DNA from: Setaria digitata
Lineage: Eukaryota; Nematoda; Chromadorea; Rhabditida; Setariidae
DNA: 64,000 bases
NCBI GenBank assembly: GCA_003640385.1
Contig: RCAB01000190.1
Location: 46,572-110,571 of the forward strand
Direction: 5' to 3'
The notes beneath the pieces are model-generated. The model was not told the origin of the DNA. It did not search any database and saw nothing but the letters and a program-made list of their open reading frames with translations. The position numbers and the translations under genes were made by a program. Below are positions 28,770 through 41,353 of this stretch, piece after piece (the first letter of the stretch is position 1; each line of letters starts with the position of its first letter).

Positions 28770-29930
28770 ATCTGCCCAGAAATAGCTGGAGTTTCCTTCA
28801 TTTTCTCATAAGTCAGTGTTGAAATATCTCATTCATAAGGGTTTTTGTGGTAATGCCAACATCCAGTTTTGTTGACTCTTTGCAAGATTATTACTTTTTT
28901 ATCTTTTCTTCCTTGTATTTTTTATCTTACTACTTTTTCTTTTTTGTTTTAAATTTTTAGTTTCTTCCTCTCAAAGAATAAGAGTATTGGAAATATCACT
29001 TTTTCAGCAGTACTTCCTGCTGTTCAAAATTTCAGTTTTGTAAAAATCATTAAAACAAATCGAGTTCTGGAACTCCATTTTTAGTGAATGAGGTTTTTTT
29101 CTATGTCGAAACAGTTTTGTTCGCAATTTTTAAGTGTTTTTTGTGTTTTTACTTCTTGCTTTATATTAGTGTTTTAAGATTTTTATCAGTTTCCACTTTA
29201 TTGCATAACGTTTCACTTGAAATTTCAGTGAAAATTCTTTCTAAATTTCGTCAAAATGTGCAAGGACTTATTGGCGTTTCTTTAAATTGTATAGTATAAC
29301 GTAGCATGACGCTTCTGATCTCGTCATTATTTTCGTAAAATATTTCTACACTGTTCACCATTATTTCTGAAATGACATGCTACAAGTTCGTAGAAACATG
29401 TTTTCTTTCTTTGAAAAAATGAGTTTCAATTTTTCGTGAAGTGGAATTATGTTTGTGAACACTAAATCTTACCGTTTGTCGTTATATTTTAAAGATTTGT
29501 CATAGTTGTCCTTTTGCCAAAGATAAAATGTTTTAAAATTTTGTACAATACATTCTTATCTTTAATTTACATCAGAAACATTGATATCTTCTCTTACATT
29601 CAACGCTTTTTCGGTTCCTGACAGCCTAATTGACTAAAGCAAATAGTGAAACTTTTGGTTTTTATAAGTTTTCTTCGGGAAAACAATACTTAATATTTTG
29701 ATGCAGAAAACACGATCCGTTAACATTTGGCAGAATTCTCATAGCTTCTTTAAAAAAAAAAAATGATTTTACATAGACAGAAGGCGTCCTGAAAGTATCA
29801 CTCCATGGAATGACTGAAAAGTTTATTTACATTTCTAATCTGCATAGCAGTAAAACATGCAAATAACTTCAAAGGTATTTTTTAGATGACAAAACTAATG
29901 CATAGACGTAATTTTTGTAGTTCTGCATGA
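28770..29930. other. Intergenic, no gene seen
   Basis: 1.2 kb of AT-rich sequence after the hnRNP gene, which must include its 3' UTR. A plus-strand open frame at about 29084-29299 is Phe/Leu-rich translation of T-rich DNA without splice or family support. The interval ends in a tttttgtag acceptor just before the next gene's ATG. Confidence 0.5.
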
Positions 29931-31889
29931 ATGGAGGTGGTGACTGTGTTGATTCAATGTTTGCTGATCAGCTCTACTGGAGCCATGTATTATACAAGAG
30001 GTGATTATTGTGTTTTGCGCTTATTTATTTTGAATATGAACTATTGCTAATGGTTATTTATTCGCTAATAAATGAATGAGTAGACTTTCCTGTTTTCATT
30101 ATTTGATCATGAAAAAGCCTTTTAAATACTGATTAATTGTTTCTTGTAGTTTGTTGAAATATTGCTAATTATTTAGTATAATCTTACGTCGTAGGACGAA
30201 TCCCGAGCCTTCAATGTACGCAGTATTCATTTTGTACGGAACGTGATCGTGATCGTTGGTTGGAGAAACGTCGGTCATATAAAATTTTGCTTAGATTGAA
30301 AAACGAAGTCTTCCAAGAAATGTATGCTAGTTTCGCATAACACACTGCTCAATTTTATTTTTTCTTTATTTTAGTTTTTTTTTTCGTTTTTTTTTTGCAT
30401 ATATTATGTTTCTGGTGTAATTTCTTTACTCACATAATTGATTCCTTGTTATTTCTAATATAATTTATATTTCAAAGTTGAGGAGTGATTAACTCTTTCA
30501 AAGAAATTACGAAACACAATAATCACTAGACTTATATAGGTAAAAAAACTGATAGATTAGTGATTGAAGTTGTAATAATCTAATTAGTTAAAAATCTATG
30601 GCCACCTATTAGAGAAATTATGTAATATGAAGTATTCACGATAGACTAACACATAATTGACAAATGCATTTTTTTTCAATAGCAATAATTTGTTTCGAAG
30701 ATTCTGTAAGCAATAAATAAATAAATATTACAGATATAGTATCATCATTACACTGAATAATTAATTGTGATTTTACCAACTTATGTTTTATTCTTGTCTT
30801 TCCAACAAAAAAAAAAAAAAGAATTCTACAAATCCCTCTTTTTTCCACTAAATTGTAAAAAATTTCATCTCAACTATTTTGCAAATGATAATTTCATTCA
30901 CCGATATTGTCTATTTTATTAATTAGAAAATTAATCAAATAATCAACTAATGTTGCCCATTTTGTTAATTAATTAGAACAATCAGGCGTAATTTAGCAGT
31001 AAATTGTCCGTATCAGCATTATCAGTGAATCGCTGGCGTAATTATTTTTGCCATGAATATCAAAGTGTTGCATTTTTGATGGAAAATGATAGTGAACGAT
31101 GGCAAATAACCTGTCTTTGGAGTGGTAATGATATCAATGCAACCTGTGCACCAGCGCCACCAAATACTAAACCGATCAGTTATATTGAACGTCAAAAATG
31201 GCGACAGATGCTTAATGTTTGTAAATTTCGAAAAAAAAGTTAAATTTAAAAAAAAAGTGGAGGAACAACAGAAAAATGCCACAATGATATTAATGCTAAT
31301 TAATTATTGTTGCATAATTTAATCAAACCAACCATTCATTTATAGAAATTTCGAACAAGTATAGGATGTACCTCAAGATCAATATGGGAAGCGGAAAAAG
31401 TAAAATTATTTTGCCTTTGTGTTTTTCTTATCCACTAATTTATTTAAATTTTGATGTAAAAAAAAATTAAATTATAATTTAATTAAAATCAGTAATCTAA
31501 AAAGCAAGTCTAGTGAGTAGGAAAAAAAATTTACGAGGAATATTTGATATTAGAAATACTATTAATAATAGTTGAATTAAAAATATTAATATTAGAAGGA
31601 CATTCATGTTACAGGAAGACATTTCGTTACAAATTAAATCATCTTACTTTAGATGTTCAACGCCAAATACGAATTAAACAATTAACTTTAATAATAATAA
31701 TGGTTATTAATAATTAATAGTATTAATATTAATAATAATAATAATAAATAATGTAACACATAATAAAAGAATACATATTAACGAGAACAACAGTTGAATA
31801 ATAGATGATATGAATATCAGAACAATTTAAATATAAATAATCTTAAAATCCTATCAATTTGATCGGTTCTATTACTCATCTAGTAAATA

Positions 31890-31927
<38 letters not shown>

Positions 31928-32112
31928 ATTATTATTAATGATCAATTAACCTATGGATAAAAATGATTGCATCATTTGATAATATATAACAGGCTCAGGA
32001 ATTGTATATGTGTACGGAACGTTGTTTACATGGTGGAATTGGTTATATACCAATATTGTTTATCTCCATAACACTTGTGATATCAATCACTTTGTTATGT
32101 TTTCGGGGATAA
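29931..32112 (+). CDS. Unrecognised secreted eight-cysteine protein, paralogue 1
   Basis: I do not recognise the family. Exons: 29931-30000, 30195-30321, 30997-31216, 31346-31399, 31993-32112; 196 residues, every junction in phase. A tttttgtag acceptor lies ten bases before the ATG. The N-terminus MEVVTVLIQCLLISSTGAMY is a good signal peptide. The mature part has cysteines in the contexts LQC, SFC, YFC, ITCLW, ATCAP, IGC, YMC and ERC. A core at about 100-135 reads SVAFLMENDSERWQITCLWS and ATCAPAPP. The protein ends in a hydrophobic stretch (YIPILFISITLVISITLLCF) followed by only RG and stop. That suits a GPI-anchor signal or a tail without a cytoplasmic domain. All eight cysteines are kept in the neighbouring paralogue at 32795-33894, and the two share intron positions in the 3' half. 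A long intron carries (TA)n at about 31894-31924. Function unknown; secretion and surface attachment are inferred. Confidence 0.72.
31894..31924. repeat. (TA)n microsatellite in intron
   Basis: About 30 bp of uninterrupted TA dinucleotides in the last intron of the first secreted paralogue. It is a simple repeat with no other feature. Confidence 0.85.
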
Positions 32113-32794
32113 GTTCGATTATTTTCAATAAAGAGAAATGATTCTAATGGAGTGTTTTTGTTCATGGATTCTTGACAATCTACGCTACTGTTAATTAATT
32201 CTTTGTTTTAGAAAGAATGACACTTTACGTGAACTGATGATTATTAAGTTTCGAATAATTCGTCTCATTGGTCTAATTTTGTTCTGTTTAGAGGAGAGAA
32301 GATGAATGTGAGGAAGTGGAAATGAGGAATGAATGAATGAAAAACTAAATTGTGAAAATGTCAAAAAATCTGCTCAATTCTTATTGAATTTGTAATTTTT
32401 TTTTTCCTTCGACAATACCATTAACGTCCTTTTTTAATTAATGAAATTGTTTTTCAAACGTATGCAGCATTATCAATAATTACAGCAACTTTTTTTGGAA
32501 CCATTTAATAAAACAACGTAAAGAGCTTGGCAAGGTTATTTTGTAATTTTATTGAAATGCAAACAGTCGAACAATCTGTTTTAAATGTTTTCGTATTGTG
32601 TACGATATTTATCCAAGGTATATTGTACTTTTTATCCGCTTTTTTTCTTCACTTTTTTAAAAATTTTTTCTCGTTAAAGTGGAAATATAATACATGTGAC
32701 CGACTGCTGCCTAACGAAATTCTACATGAGTTATTAGTCCTGCAATAAATATCACTATTTGCAGTTTTCTTTTGATTATTAGTATTACAAGCCT

Positions 32795-33894
32795 ATGTTC
32801 GTACGCTATCACTGTTGTTGGATAAAAAGTTATAATTATGATGATATTAAATATGAGGAAATTTTAGGTGATGCAAATCGTGATATTTTATGCACAGATT
32901 CACTAACATGTAGTGAACATCACCGAATATTGTGGTTTCGAATGCGTAAACATGTGAAGAATATTTTAAATTTTATGAACTATAATGGATATGAATATCA
33001 AAAACGACGGTTACAATATGATGATCCGTCTATATATTCACTAAAAATGCGTTATATGTTATGTAGAGAAGTTCAAAGCGTAGGTTTTATGATTGATTCA
33101 CAAAGTGATCAATGGCCAATAAGATGTTTATGGAATGGTAATGCTATGAATGGAACATGTGCCCCAGGGCCACCAAGTAATTTATCAGTTTTTTACATTA
33201 CACCAAAGGAATGGCAACAAAAAGTTAAGGTATGTGTGATGAATTAGTCTCATTAATTAAATTTTATTCATTTAAGAATCTCCTGTTTTCTTCACCCCCA
33301 CTCTCTCTGCGACAGAGTAATTTTTTTTTCCTTTGTATAATTTGTTGAATAAATGATTAATCACTATTGTAATATTGTAGTAAACAATTTTTAATCTTAC
33401 TAGCAAAGCCTTTATAAATAGAATTTTTTTCTCCTTTTTAAAGCTAATTCATGCTACTATTTAGGAATTTCGTATCAAAATTGGTTGTAGTGGTAAGGAT
33501 ATTGAAAATGCAAACAAGGTATGCCGTTATGATATTGTTCTGAGAATGAAAAATTAAAATTCAATCATTTACCAAAATAAAAACCAATATTTTAATGTGG
33601 AATAAAAATGAATTTTATTTTAACAAAAATTTGGTAAGAATTAAAAGAAAAAAAGAGATGATGAAGCTATGTGAGCGGTGTTACAAAATTTTCTCCAACT
33701 GCAAGCATAATCTTATAATACCATATGATTTTCTAAAATTTCAACTATCTAAAAACTTTAAAGTTTAAAAAATATAGTTGGATGAATTATACGTATGTAA
33801 GGAACGCTGTATCCAAGCGGGAATCGGTTATGTGTCATCGCTGTTCATTATGACAACACTGCTGGTCTCCTTAACCCTAGTGCTAATGACATGA
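32795..33894 (+). CDS. Unrecognised secreted eight-cysteine protein, paralogue 2
   Basis: Tandem paralogue of the preceding gene, same strand. Supported exons: 32795-33229, 33465-33518, 33778-33894, giving 201 residues from the first ATG of the large exon. The core SVGFMIDSQSDQWPIRCLWN with GTCAPGPP aligns directly with paralogue 1. So do EFRIKIGCSGKDIENANK and LYVCKERCIQAGIGY, and the C-terminus again ends in a hydrophobic run (VSSLFIMTTLLVSLTLVLMT) at the stop. The intron that splits paralogue 1 between its exons 2 and 3 is absent here. A signal-peptide-like exon lies upstream at 32557-32617 (MQTVEQSVLNVFVLCTIFIQ), but its phase-1 donor does not match any acceptor that keeps the large exon open. 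The 5' end is therefore unresolved: another first exon, a non-standard splice, or a frameshift. Confidence 0.62.
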
Positions 33895-34754
33895 AAACAA
33901 AATGGACATGAACTTTGGAAAATGAAATTAACACGTAGTGTCACGAAAGTAATTAATGAAGTGATTGATAACATCAAATTGAATAAAGCATTTTCAGAGA
34001 ATTTCCTATATTATGATGTTTTATTTTATTACTGCAGATATCTTTTGCTAAATTTTAAGCAGTATAAATTGACTACAAAAATTTTGTATTCCTTAGGATA
34101 AATACTTTTTTGCTCTTCTTCCAGTGATAAAAACGAAGCAACAAGAGAACTGAAATAGCATGAAACCTATCTAGTCTGTGTAATGAAAGCGAATATGAAA
34201 TTTATATTAACATAAAAATTGTTTGAGGGATATTCAACTAAACCGTACATTTCCTACAAAATCCAATTAAAAAAGGAACGATGCGAGTAAAACTACAATT
34301 TTGTCAAGAGTTCTTGGATTTTTCTCTGAAAAAAAAATTTTACTTGTTCACTGATTTTTTTAGCAACAACTAACAAAACAAAGTGATTATATCTTCTTCT
34401 CTACAGATGTTTAAAATAATAGTATACATATGCTATGAATGATAAATTTATGCTATATTTTATGAATTGGTCTTTTTGTTCTGAATAGCAACAAATTTCG
34501 ATATCAAAGTAGTGGACAAATTCTGACGATAATCTTCCATTTCATCAACTTTCTACAAAGCGAAATTTCCTTTTAATTGAATAATTTCAAACATTTAAAA
34601 TCCTTCTGATGCTACCATTCCGCATGTTATCCTCTGTTTTGATAATTAAAATACTTGCTAATAACTGATGAACGACTAATAGTGCTTGAGGGATACGAAA
34701 AAACTCAATTATCCAATGTTTTACTCCAATTATATTCTAAAAATTTCAAGGAAA
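33895..34754. other. Convergent intergenic region, no gene seen
   Basis: 860 bp between the stop codons of two convergent genes, presumably both 3' UTRs. No supported frame, repeat or structure was seen. Confidence 0.5.
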
Positions 34755-36555
34755 TTAGGGGAGGGACATTAAATTCTCGCTCATCTGGAAAAGCATATGA
34801 ACATCCTTAAAGAAAAATTTATTACACTGCGAAAAACTGACCTCTGCAAGTAGCTCTAGCTTCCTTTCCATACCAGCGACAATATTTTCACTTTTGATTG
34901 CATTGTCATAATAAATATTTCGCTCCATTAAAAGAGCACTCACAACATCATACGTCCCAGCTATATTTGGTTTTAGTGTCATTGTGCAGAATTCAAACTA
35001 GAAATAAAGTCATCAGAAAATGCTCTGAACTAAATTTGTCCTACTATCCAGTAATCTTATTTCATATCGTTACTTTCATTAAGCGTAAAAACAACTTCCA
35101 GTACTGTAAATTGCATATTCTCTGGTGGGACTGAAACTTATCCTCCTCAATTACACAACAGAATATCAAAATCGAACATACGATAAGCTCCAGAATGTTC
35201 CCTACCAGTTAAGTGTAAAAAATAGGGAAATGATTCGAAGGATTATATCCGCAATATTGAAAAAAGCAGACAACCGCGAAAATAGTTATTAGAAGTGAAA
35301 TCTTGCACAAAAAAACCAAAAGTTAGCTTGCCAATTAAACATTTACCGTAAGGCCACTTTCATCCGGTCGAATCCATTTCATCTGTAAACATAACAAATA
35401 CAATGTATGTATGAAATGAGGAAAAATTAAATTAACAGTTAAAAAAAAAGAATAAAACAGACTATAGATGTATTCTATTTTTCTATGTTACAGCACCTTA
35501 TTCTTCTGCTTTGCCGATGAATTTCAAGACTTTTTTTTGTACTATTTTAGTTCAGCCATCGAGTGGATTACTCTGCTGTACGACATTGTAGATTATCTGA
35601 AACTCATGTTGTCTCACTAATTCCTAGCTTCTAAATTCTAATACTGCAATCAAATCAAATAATAACAGAAGACCTTTCAGCATTAAGAATCTCCTCGGAA
35701 TGACTTAATGATGGAAATGAAATACATGAAAGAAAGTTCACAACTTTGATTTTAATCTAAATTATGAAATATCTTCCTGGCTTATTCTCCATTTTTTCAA
35801 GTTATTCATAAATCGGCTTCACTATAAGTAAAAAAGTGAAATAATAATAAGACCGCATTTATACCTGAATACATTCTGAACGCTCCATTCGCAACGTATT
35901 ATTCATATTAGCAAGTTCTGCGATAAAGTCTTCATCCGTACTGAATTCACTTTCTTCACGTAATGCCAACCAACTATCCCGGTCATCTGCATAAAACAAA
36001 GTACGGCGAAAAATTGAGTATTATTTTACAAATTACAAAGAAACTGCATGTTCATTCTATTTTGAACAAGTAATTTAGACCGAAATTCGAGCAAAATACG
36101 TCTTTTCCAGCTTATAAATCAAATTTAGTTTTAAGCAAAAATTTATTTACAATTATTCCAACGTTTTAACTTGTGTGAGTTTCACTTATTTAACTATTGC
36201 AATTCGCTTAAAATACGATAAAATTGAAAATCGGATAAATCTTCTGGAATATATTTTAATTTAATTTGAGCAGTTGTACTTTTTACTTTGCACTGTTAAG
36301 TATGAATTCAAATAAATCGCAATTTTGTGAAACTCATCAATATATATAAACTGCAGTTTTACAAAACTAGTTAATGCATTGTAACCATAATAGAAAATAC
36401 GCACAAGATGCAGTATACGACATGATAACAGGATCGTTGATAATAGCAACCACCATATATTCATCACTACCACTATTTTTACCAATGAATAAAATGGCTG
36501 ATAACTGCTGCTCATCGTTTAATTTACCCTTACGAGCTACTTTCAATTCCAACAT
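34755..36555 (-). CDS. Small protein, possible XRCC4/PAXX-superfamily member
   Basis: Exons on the minus strand: 36405-36555, 35865-35986, 35347-35382, 34842-34997, 34755-34784; 164 residues, phases all consistent. The ATG follows an attttag acceptor by 13 bases. The N-terminal half looks like alternating beta strands (LSAILFIGKN, EYMVVAIIND). It continues into D-R-D-S-W, an acidic stretch and a helix (DEDFIAELANMNNTL), then strands MKWIRPDESGLTFEFCTMTL. A charged helix (YDNAIKSENIVAGMERKLEL) near the end looks coiled-coil forming. The order strands, Asp..Trp, helix, strands, long helix recalls the head and stalk of XRCC4/XLF/PAXX/SAS-6 proteins, which join broken DNA ends or build centrioles. 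That is a pattern-level guess with no diagnostic motif. The final exon is ten codons; reading through its intron reaches the same stop. It is divergently arranged with the phosphatase gene. Confidence 0.6.
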
Positions 36556-37991
36556 CCACGCAATTATACTAAAATAAGTTCGGGAACTTACCAATTTTTT
36601 CAAATTTACAAAATATAGTCCCACCATTCCAGACTTATTTATATGTTGGGAATTAGGAATCAAGTGAAATTACGGACGTGAAATACGTCAAACTAGAATT
36701 CACGAGGTAAACAATAGTAGGACTTCGAAAGAAAACACTGCCGACGTCGCCACCTTAACATCAAAGCGACTTTTCATTCATTATCAATCGATCCCGCAAA
36801 TCACTTCTTACGTGGCCATATTGTTAAATCCCAACGTGCACCATAACGTGCGTCAGTTGCACTTGTTTTTGACGCTTTTTTACGTGTATGAAAGTTAGTT
36901 GTGAAGTGTTGGGTGCGTATAACTTGTGTAATGCAACATATGTCATACGTGTTCGACGTAAGTGAACTTGTTGATGTTTGAAATCTTGCTTTTTTCTGAA
37001 AATTTGGAGCTAATCGGATATTAAAATTTGAAATTGTTCAAAAATTTTGCATTTTATTGATTTTGAAAATTCACTTCTTTTTTTTGCATAAAAAATAAGT
37101 ATAAAATGTGCGAAAGGAATGATATATTAGTTTATTTGTATACAATTTATCTCTGCATAGAGCTATAAATCGCTGTATCCCATTTCAAACAAATTTGAAC
37201 TACATCTTATCACATTATTATTATTAATATTATTACTATCCTCACTGTCATTATTATCACTATTTGTTAATTGGTGTAACAGACGAAAAGACAGGAAGTA
37301 TTGTTTCCGATGAAGCCGATAGAGGTTTTCATTTTTATTTCTTTCAGATTTGCCGTGCTGCCCTGTATGTTAGGTATTTTACTTACCCTGCGGGTTAAGA
37401 AGCGGGCAGAATTGTGACTGAATTATGATTGCGGGAGTTTTTCATTTATTTGCTTGCAATTTATTCGCAATTAATATAATGTTTGTAACCTTGACTTACA
37501 ACACTTTTCAATCTCAAATTCGATTAATTCTATTAAAGTGATAAAAACAATGACTTTCCTTGAGAATTCATTGGAAAATTTAAGAATATACATTTCGTTT
37601 CTGTCTACTACAAAAATACGGAATTGGAAATTTTTTATTTTCTAAATCAATCGGGATAAGAATGTATTATAAATTGAACGGTAGAGATTATTAAAAAATA
37701 ATTGTATTCAAGTGGGAAACAGTTGAATAAAACATAACATGGAATTGTTTAAAGCGTATTAATGTAGGTGTAAGATAATTTGAGAGAGAAAATTGCTTCT
37801 CTACAACGATAAGTAAAAAATTCTCATGAGTACGGTAGAGAAAGGCAAGATACTGTAGGAATACCGTAATAGTGCTCGCTCGTACAATATTTTTCTGGAT
37901 TGTATGAAGTGTACGAAATATTTTTGTTGTATAAGAAAAATCGTGCACAAAGTGAAAAAAAAAAAAAGAAATTTTGAATGAAGACAACAAA
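36556..37991. promoter_or_regulatory. Divergent promoter region, ACGTG-rich
   Basis: 1.4 kb between two divergent start codons. At about 36800-36965 the sequence is less AT-rich and holds six or so ACGTG/ACGTGC motifs within 160 bp (ttacgtggcc, caacgtgcac, taacgtgcgt, tacgtgta, atacgtgttc). No coding exon is supportable. Assignment as a shared promoter rests on orientation and motif density. Confidence 0.45.
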
Positions 37992-38159
37992 ATGGTGCGA
38001 CAAATTGAGGTTTCGCAAACTGATAATGCTGAAGCACTATCAAGAGAGCATCAAGCACCCACGCAAAGATCATCAGGAAGTCGTGATTCTGATAATGATG
38101 ATTCGGATAATGGAAGGCAGTTTCAAACATCATCAGATATTACCGATTCAGCAAGTTCA

Positions 38160-38190
<31 letters not shown>

Positions 38191-41100
38191 GTTCTGATCA
38201 CGAATTACCACCACCTGTAATTTTCAGTCATCCACTGGTGGATGATTTATTAGATCGATTTATGCGAGCTCAATTACAACCTGATATTAATATTAACAAT
38301 AATAAGAGCAACAATAACAATAGCATCAACAGCAATGATAGCAGCAATATTTTGGCTGGAAAAAAGTTAGACTTTAAGTTTATTATTGGTCAGTTTCGAT
38401 GGTTAAATGTATAATTTGACTGATTTTAATTACTGGAAGTTTACGAGCATATATTTGTTTATTTCGAATTTACTTCAAATGAAGTTTTTTTTTTTTTTTT
38501 TTTTTTCAAGAAAACTGCAGCTGATAACGTAAAAAGAAGTGATAATTTTAGGATGTGGAAGAAAAAATTGATTAATATTTTATTCTTTTTGTAGAATGAA
38601 TTTTTCCTTTCTTTAAGCAAAAAGAAAGATTTTGAAATCCATGTAATAACTATGAAAAAGACTTTTTATGAAGATGATATTCAAAATATTCCTTTTATCC
38701 ATTACCAACAAATTAATAATTATCAGGAGGAATGTTTCTTTTTTTTGTCTAATTACTAATACTTTGAAATGATAATGATAAGGAAACAATTATAGGGAAT
38801 CACTAGAACCGGCACCAATTCATGTTGTTGATTTAAAATTTGATGAACTTCGACAATTATGTGATCTTGCTATGAATTCATTTTCTAAACAGAAATCGTT
38901 GCTACGTATCGGAAAGTAAATCATCAAGTTTTTGTTTCTTTATTGTTATTATTATTATTATACTATTATTATTATATTATTATTATTAATTATTATTGTT
39001 ATTATCATTATTATTATAGGTTGTTACTGTTATATTTATTGTTGTTTTTGCAACTTAACTATTAAATAAATAATTTCTCTTTTTTTTTTTTGCAGTGAAA
39101 TGCTTCCAATAACGATTTGTGCCGATATCCATGGACAATTTCGAGATATTCGTTGTATTTTAAGTACATGTGGCAATCCTTCATCGCAGACATATCTTTT
39201 TCTTGGTGATTATGTTGATCGTGGAGCACAGGTATCAGTAATTCATTAATATAGTTATCGTTGAATTATCACTAATTAACAGTTGTCGTTAAGATCGTTA
39301 TAATTAAATGATAGTTACGTGTCAAATCCTATGAAATTCTTCGTTATTTTTGCTACTTTCATGAATACTAGCATCTTGGAATGTTTATCTGATAATTTCT
39401 AATTTCATCAACCTTTTTTTTGTAATCATTGATAAAAAACAGTGACTTTATTATCTCTCATTTAATTTAATTATTTCTTGAACATTGCAATAAATTTAGC
39501 TTACATTTTTCTAGCAATTAATTCTTTTGTTTCGAAATTTACAAAATTTAAATTAAAAAGTGTAAAATTAACTTTTCCTGATAATATTAAAAATTAGCTA
39601 ATTAATTAACTAATTTTAGGGAATTGAAACAATAACAATGTTAATGTGTTTTAAAATAAAATATCCAACACGTGTGTACATGTTGCGTGGAAATCATGAA
39701 GATGCTAATACAACATTAATTTACGGTTTCTATGATGAATGTGTTGCTCGATTTCCGAAGGATGAAGGTGAACTGGTAAATAACTTGATGCATGTGTGTG
39801 TGTGGTGTGTGTTTTTAAATCTTATCGGTTGATAATATTGCATATGGAAATGATAGAAGTAATTATGATATGGATATAGTCATTCTGATTTTTCTAACAG
39901 GAAAATTGACAGTTTCATATAAATTTTCTAATTTCTTCTTTTTTTATTAAAATGTTTTTCTCTTCATCGTCATATCTTATGTTATTACTCTTTGACAATA
40001 TAACAGGCTTGTGTATGAATAATAAGTTGATAATACTTTTTAATTATATCAATTATCATGATATTATTTATCTGTAATATTTACAAGAGTATTTTAGTTA
40101 TGGCATATATTTATGATGGTATTTAATATGATGCCACTATCTGCTATTGTTGGTAATCGAATATTATGCATGCATGGTGGCTTATCACCACATCTAAATG
40201 ATATTACAATGCTTGAAAATGTGCCAAAATTTTCCTCACATTTAATTGCAAATTTAGAAACTAAAATTCAGAAAAAATACATTAGAATAGTATAAAGATA
40301 AAATGAAAAATAGTATATATTAGTATATAGAACATTGCATATATTTGTGAAATTTTATTTTGAAATAAACATATTTCAAAAAAAAAAATTTTCAGCTTCC
40401 TCGGCCTAGTATAGTACCACCATATGGATTAATGTGCGATATATTGTGGTCTGATCCAGATGATCGTTATCCAGGATGGGCACTTAGCGCACGTGGTATA
40501 TCATTTACATTTAGTAGTAAGATAATCAAGGAGTTTTGTGAAACAAATAAGATTGATCTAATTGTTCGTGGACATCAACTTACAGCAGATGTTAGTTGAA
40601 TTTGCCTATTTCTTTTACTTAATACTAAATTTTTGTTACTAATTTTCACTACAAGGAATATTTGCAATCAATCAAATTTTAATATTAATTGAAAAAAGAA
40701 AAGTTTTGATTTTAGAAAAGAAATTATTATTAATTAATTCTATCTATAATAATAGCTTATTTCCTGTAAACCTTTAAATAATTACCATCATCCTGCAGAT
40801 GTTTAAAGGAGGATACAAATATTTTGCTGGTGGACGTTTGATAACAATATTCTCAGCTCCAAATTATTTAAATATGAGGAATGATTCATGCGTTTTGCAT
40901 ATTTCACGAAAGGTTTAAAGTTACTAATATTTTTGTGAAAATTTTGCTTTCATAAATTTCAAAAAAAAAATGGCTTCCATAAAAATATACAGAAATAATA
41001 GAGAAGTTTCCCCTCCATCTATCTGCTCATTTATTCCATCATTCTAGCTAAAATATTGAGTATAATTATCACCCTTCGTATGCATTTATGTTGCTCCATC

Positions 41101-41353
41101 ATAAATAATATCCATCCGCCTGATATTTCGTCAAGAAAAGGAAAAAAAAAGTAGAGGAACCAATATTATATGAATTGTTCTGAATTTGACTAAAATTTCT
41201 TTCTAATATTTAAATTACCCACTGCGAAATAGTTCGTTTACATTCCAGTTTAAATGTCATTTTACGGTATTTCGACCAATATTTGCTGGCACCCGCGAAG
41301 TGCAAAACGGAAAAGATGAAGCACAGCATGCAGCACCAATAGATGGATGCTGA
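37992..41353 (+). CDS. Divergent PP1-like serine/threonine phosphatase
   Basis: PPP-family metallophosphatase closest to PP1. Exons: 37992-38365, 38796-38915, 39096-39231, 39620-39775, 40098-40220, 40396-40590, 40799-40912, 41249-41353; 440 residues in phase. The first 125 residues are a non-catalytic leader with a run of ten Asp (GAT/GAC microsatellite at about 38160-38190) and an Asn/Ser tract. Catalytic landmarks: ADIHGQF (the usual Gly is Ala, metal ligands Asp and His kept), [57 protein letters not shown] (PP1 has RAHQ) and FSAPNYLN. All six metal ligands are present. The PP1 Cys after SAPNY, which reacts with microcystin, is Leu here, and the PP1 tail is replaced. It is probably active but not canonical PP1. 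Fast-evolving PP1 relatives in nematodes are often germline or sperm phosphatases; that is inference here. Confidence 0.9.

Noticed and set aside
36556..36663. Upstream exon for the XRCC4-like gene joined by a GTAAGT donor
   Set aside because: The implied intron is only 23 bp, too short; the acceptor is better explained as a trans-splice site.
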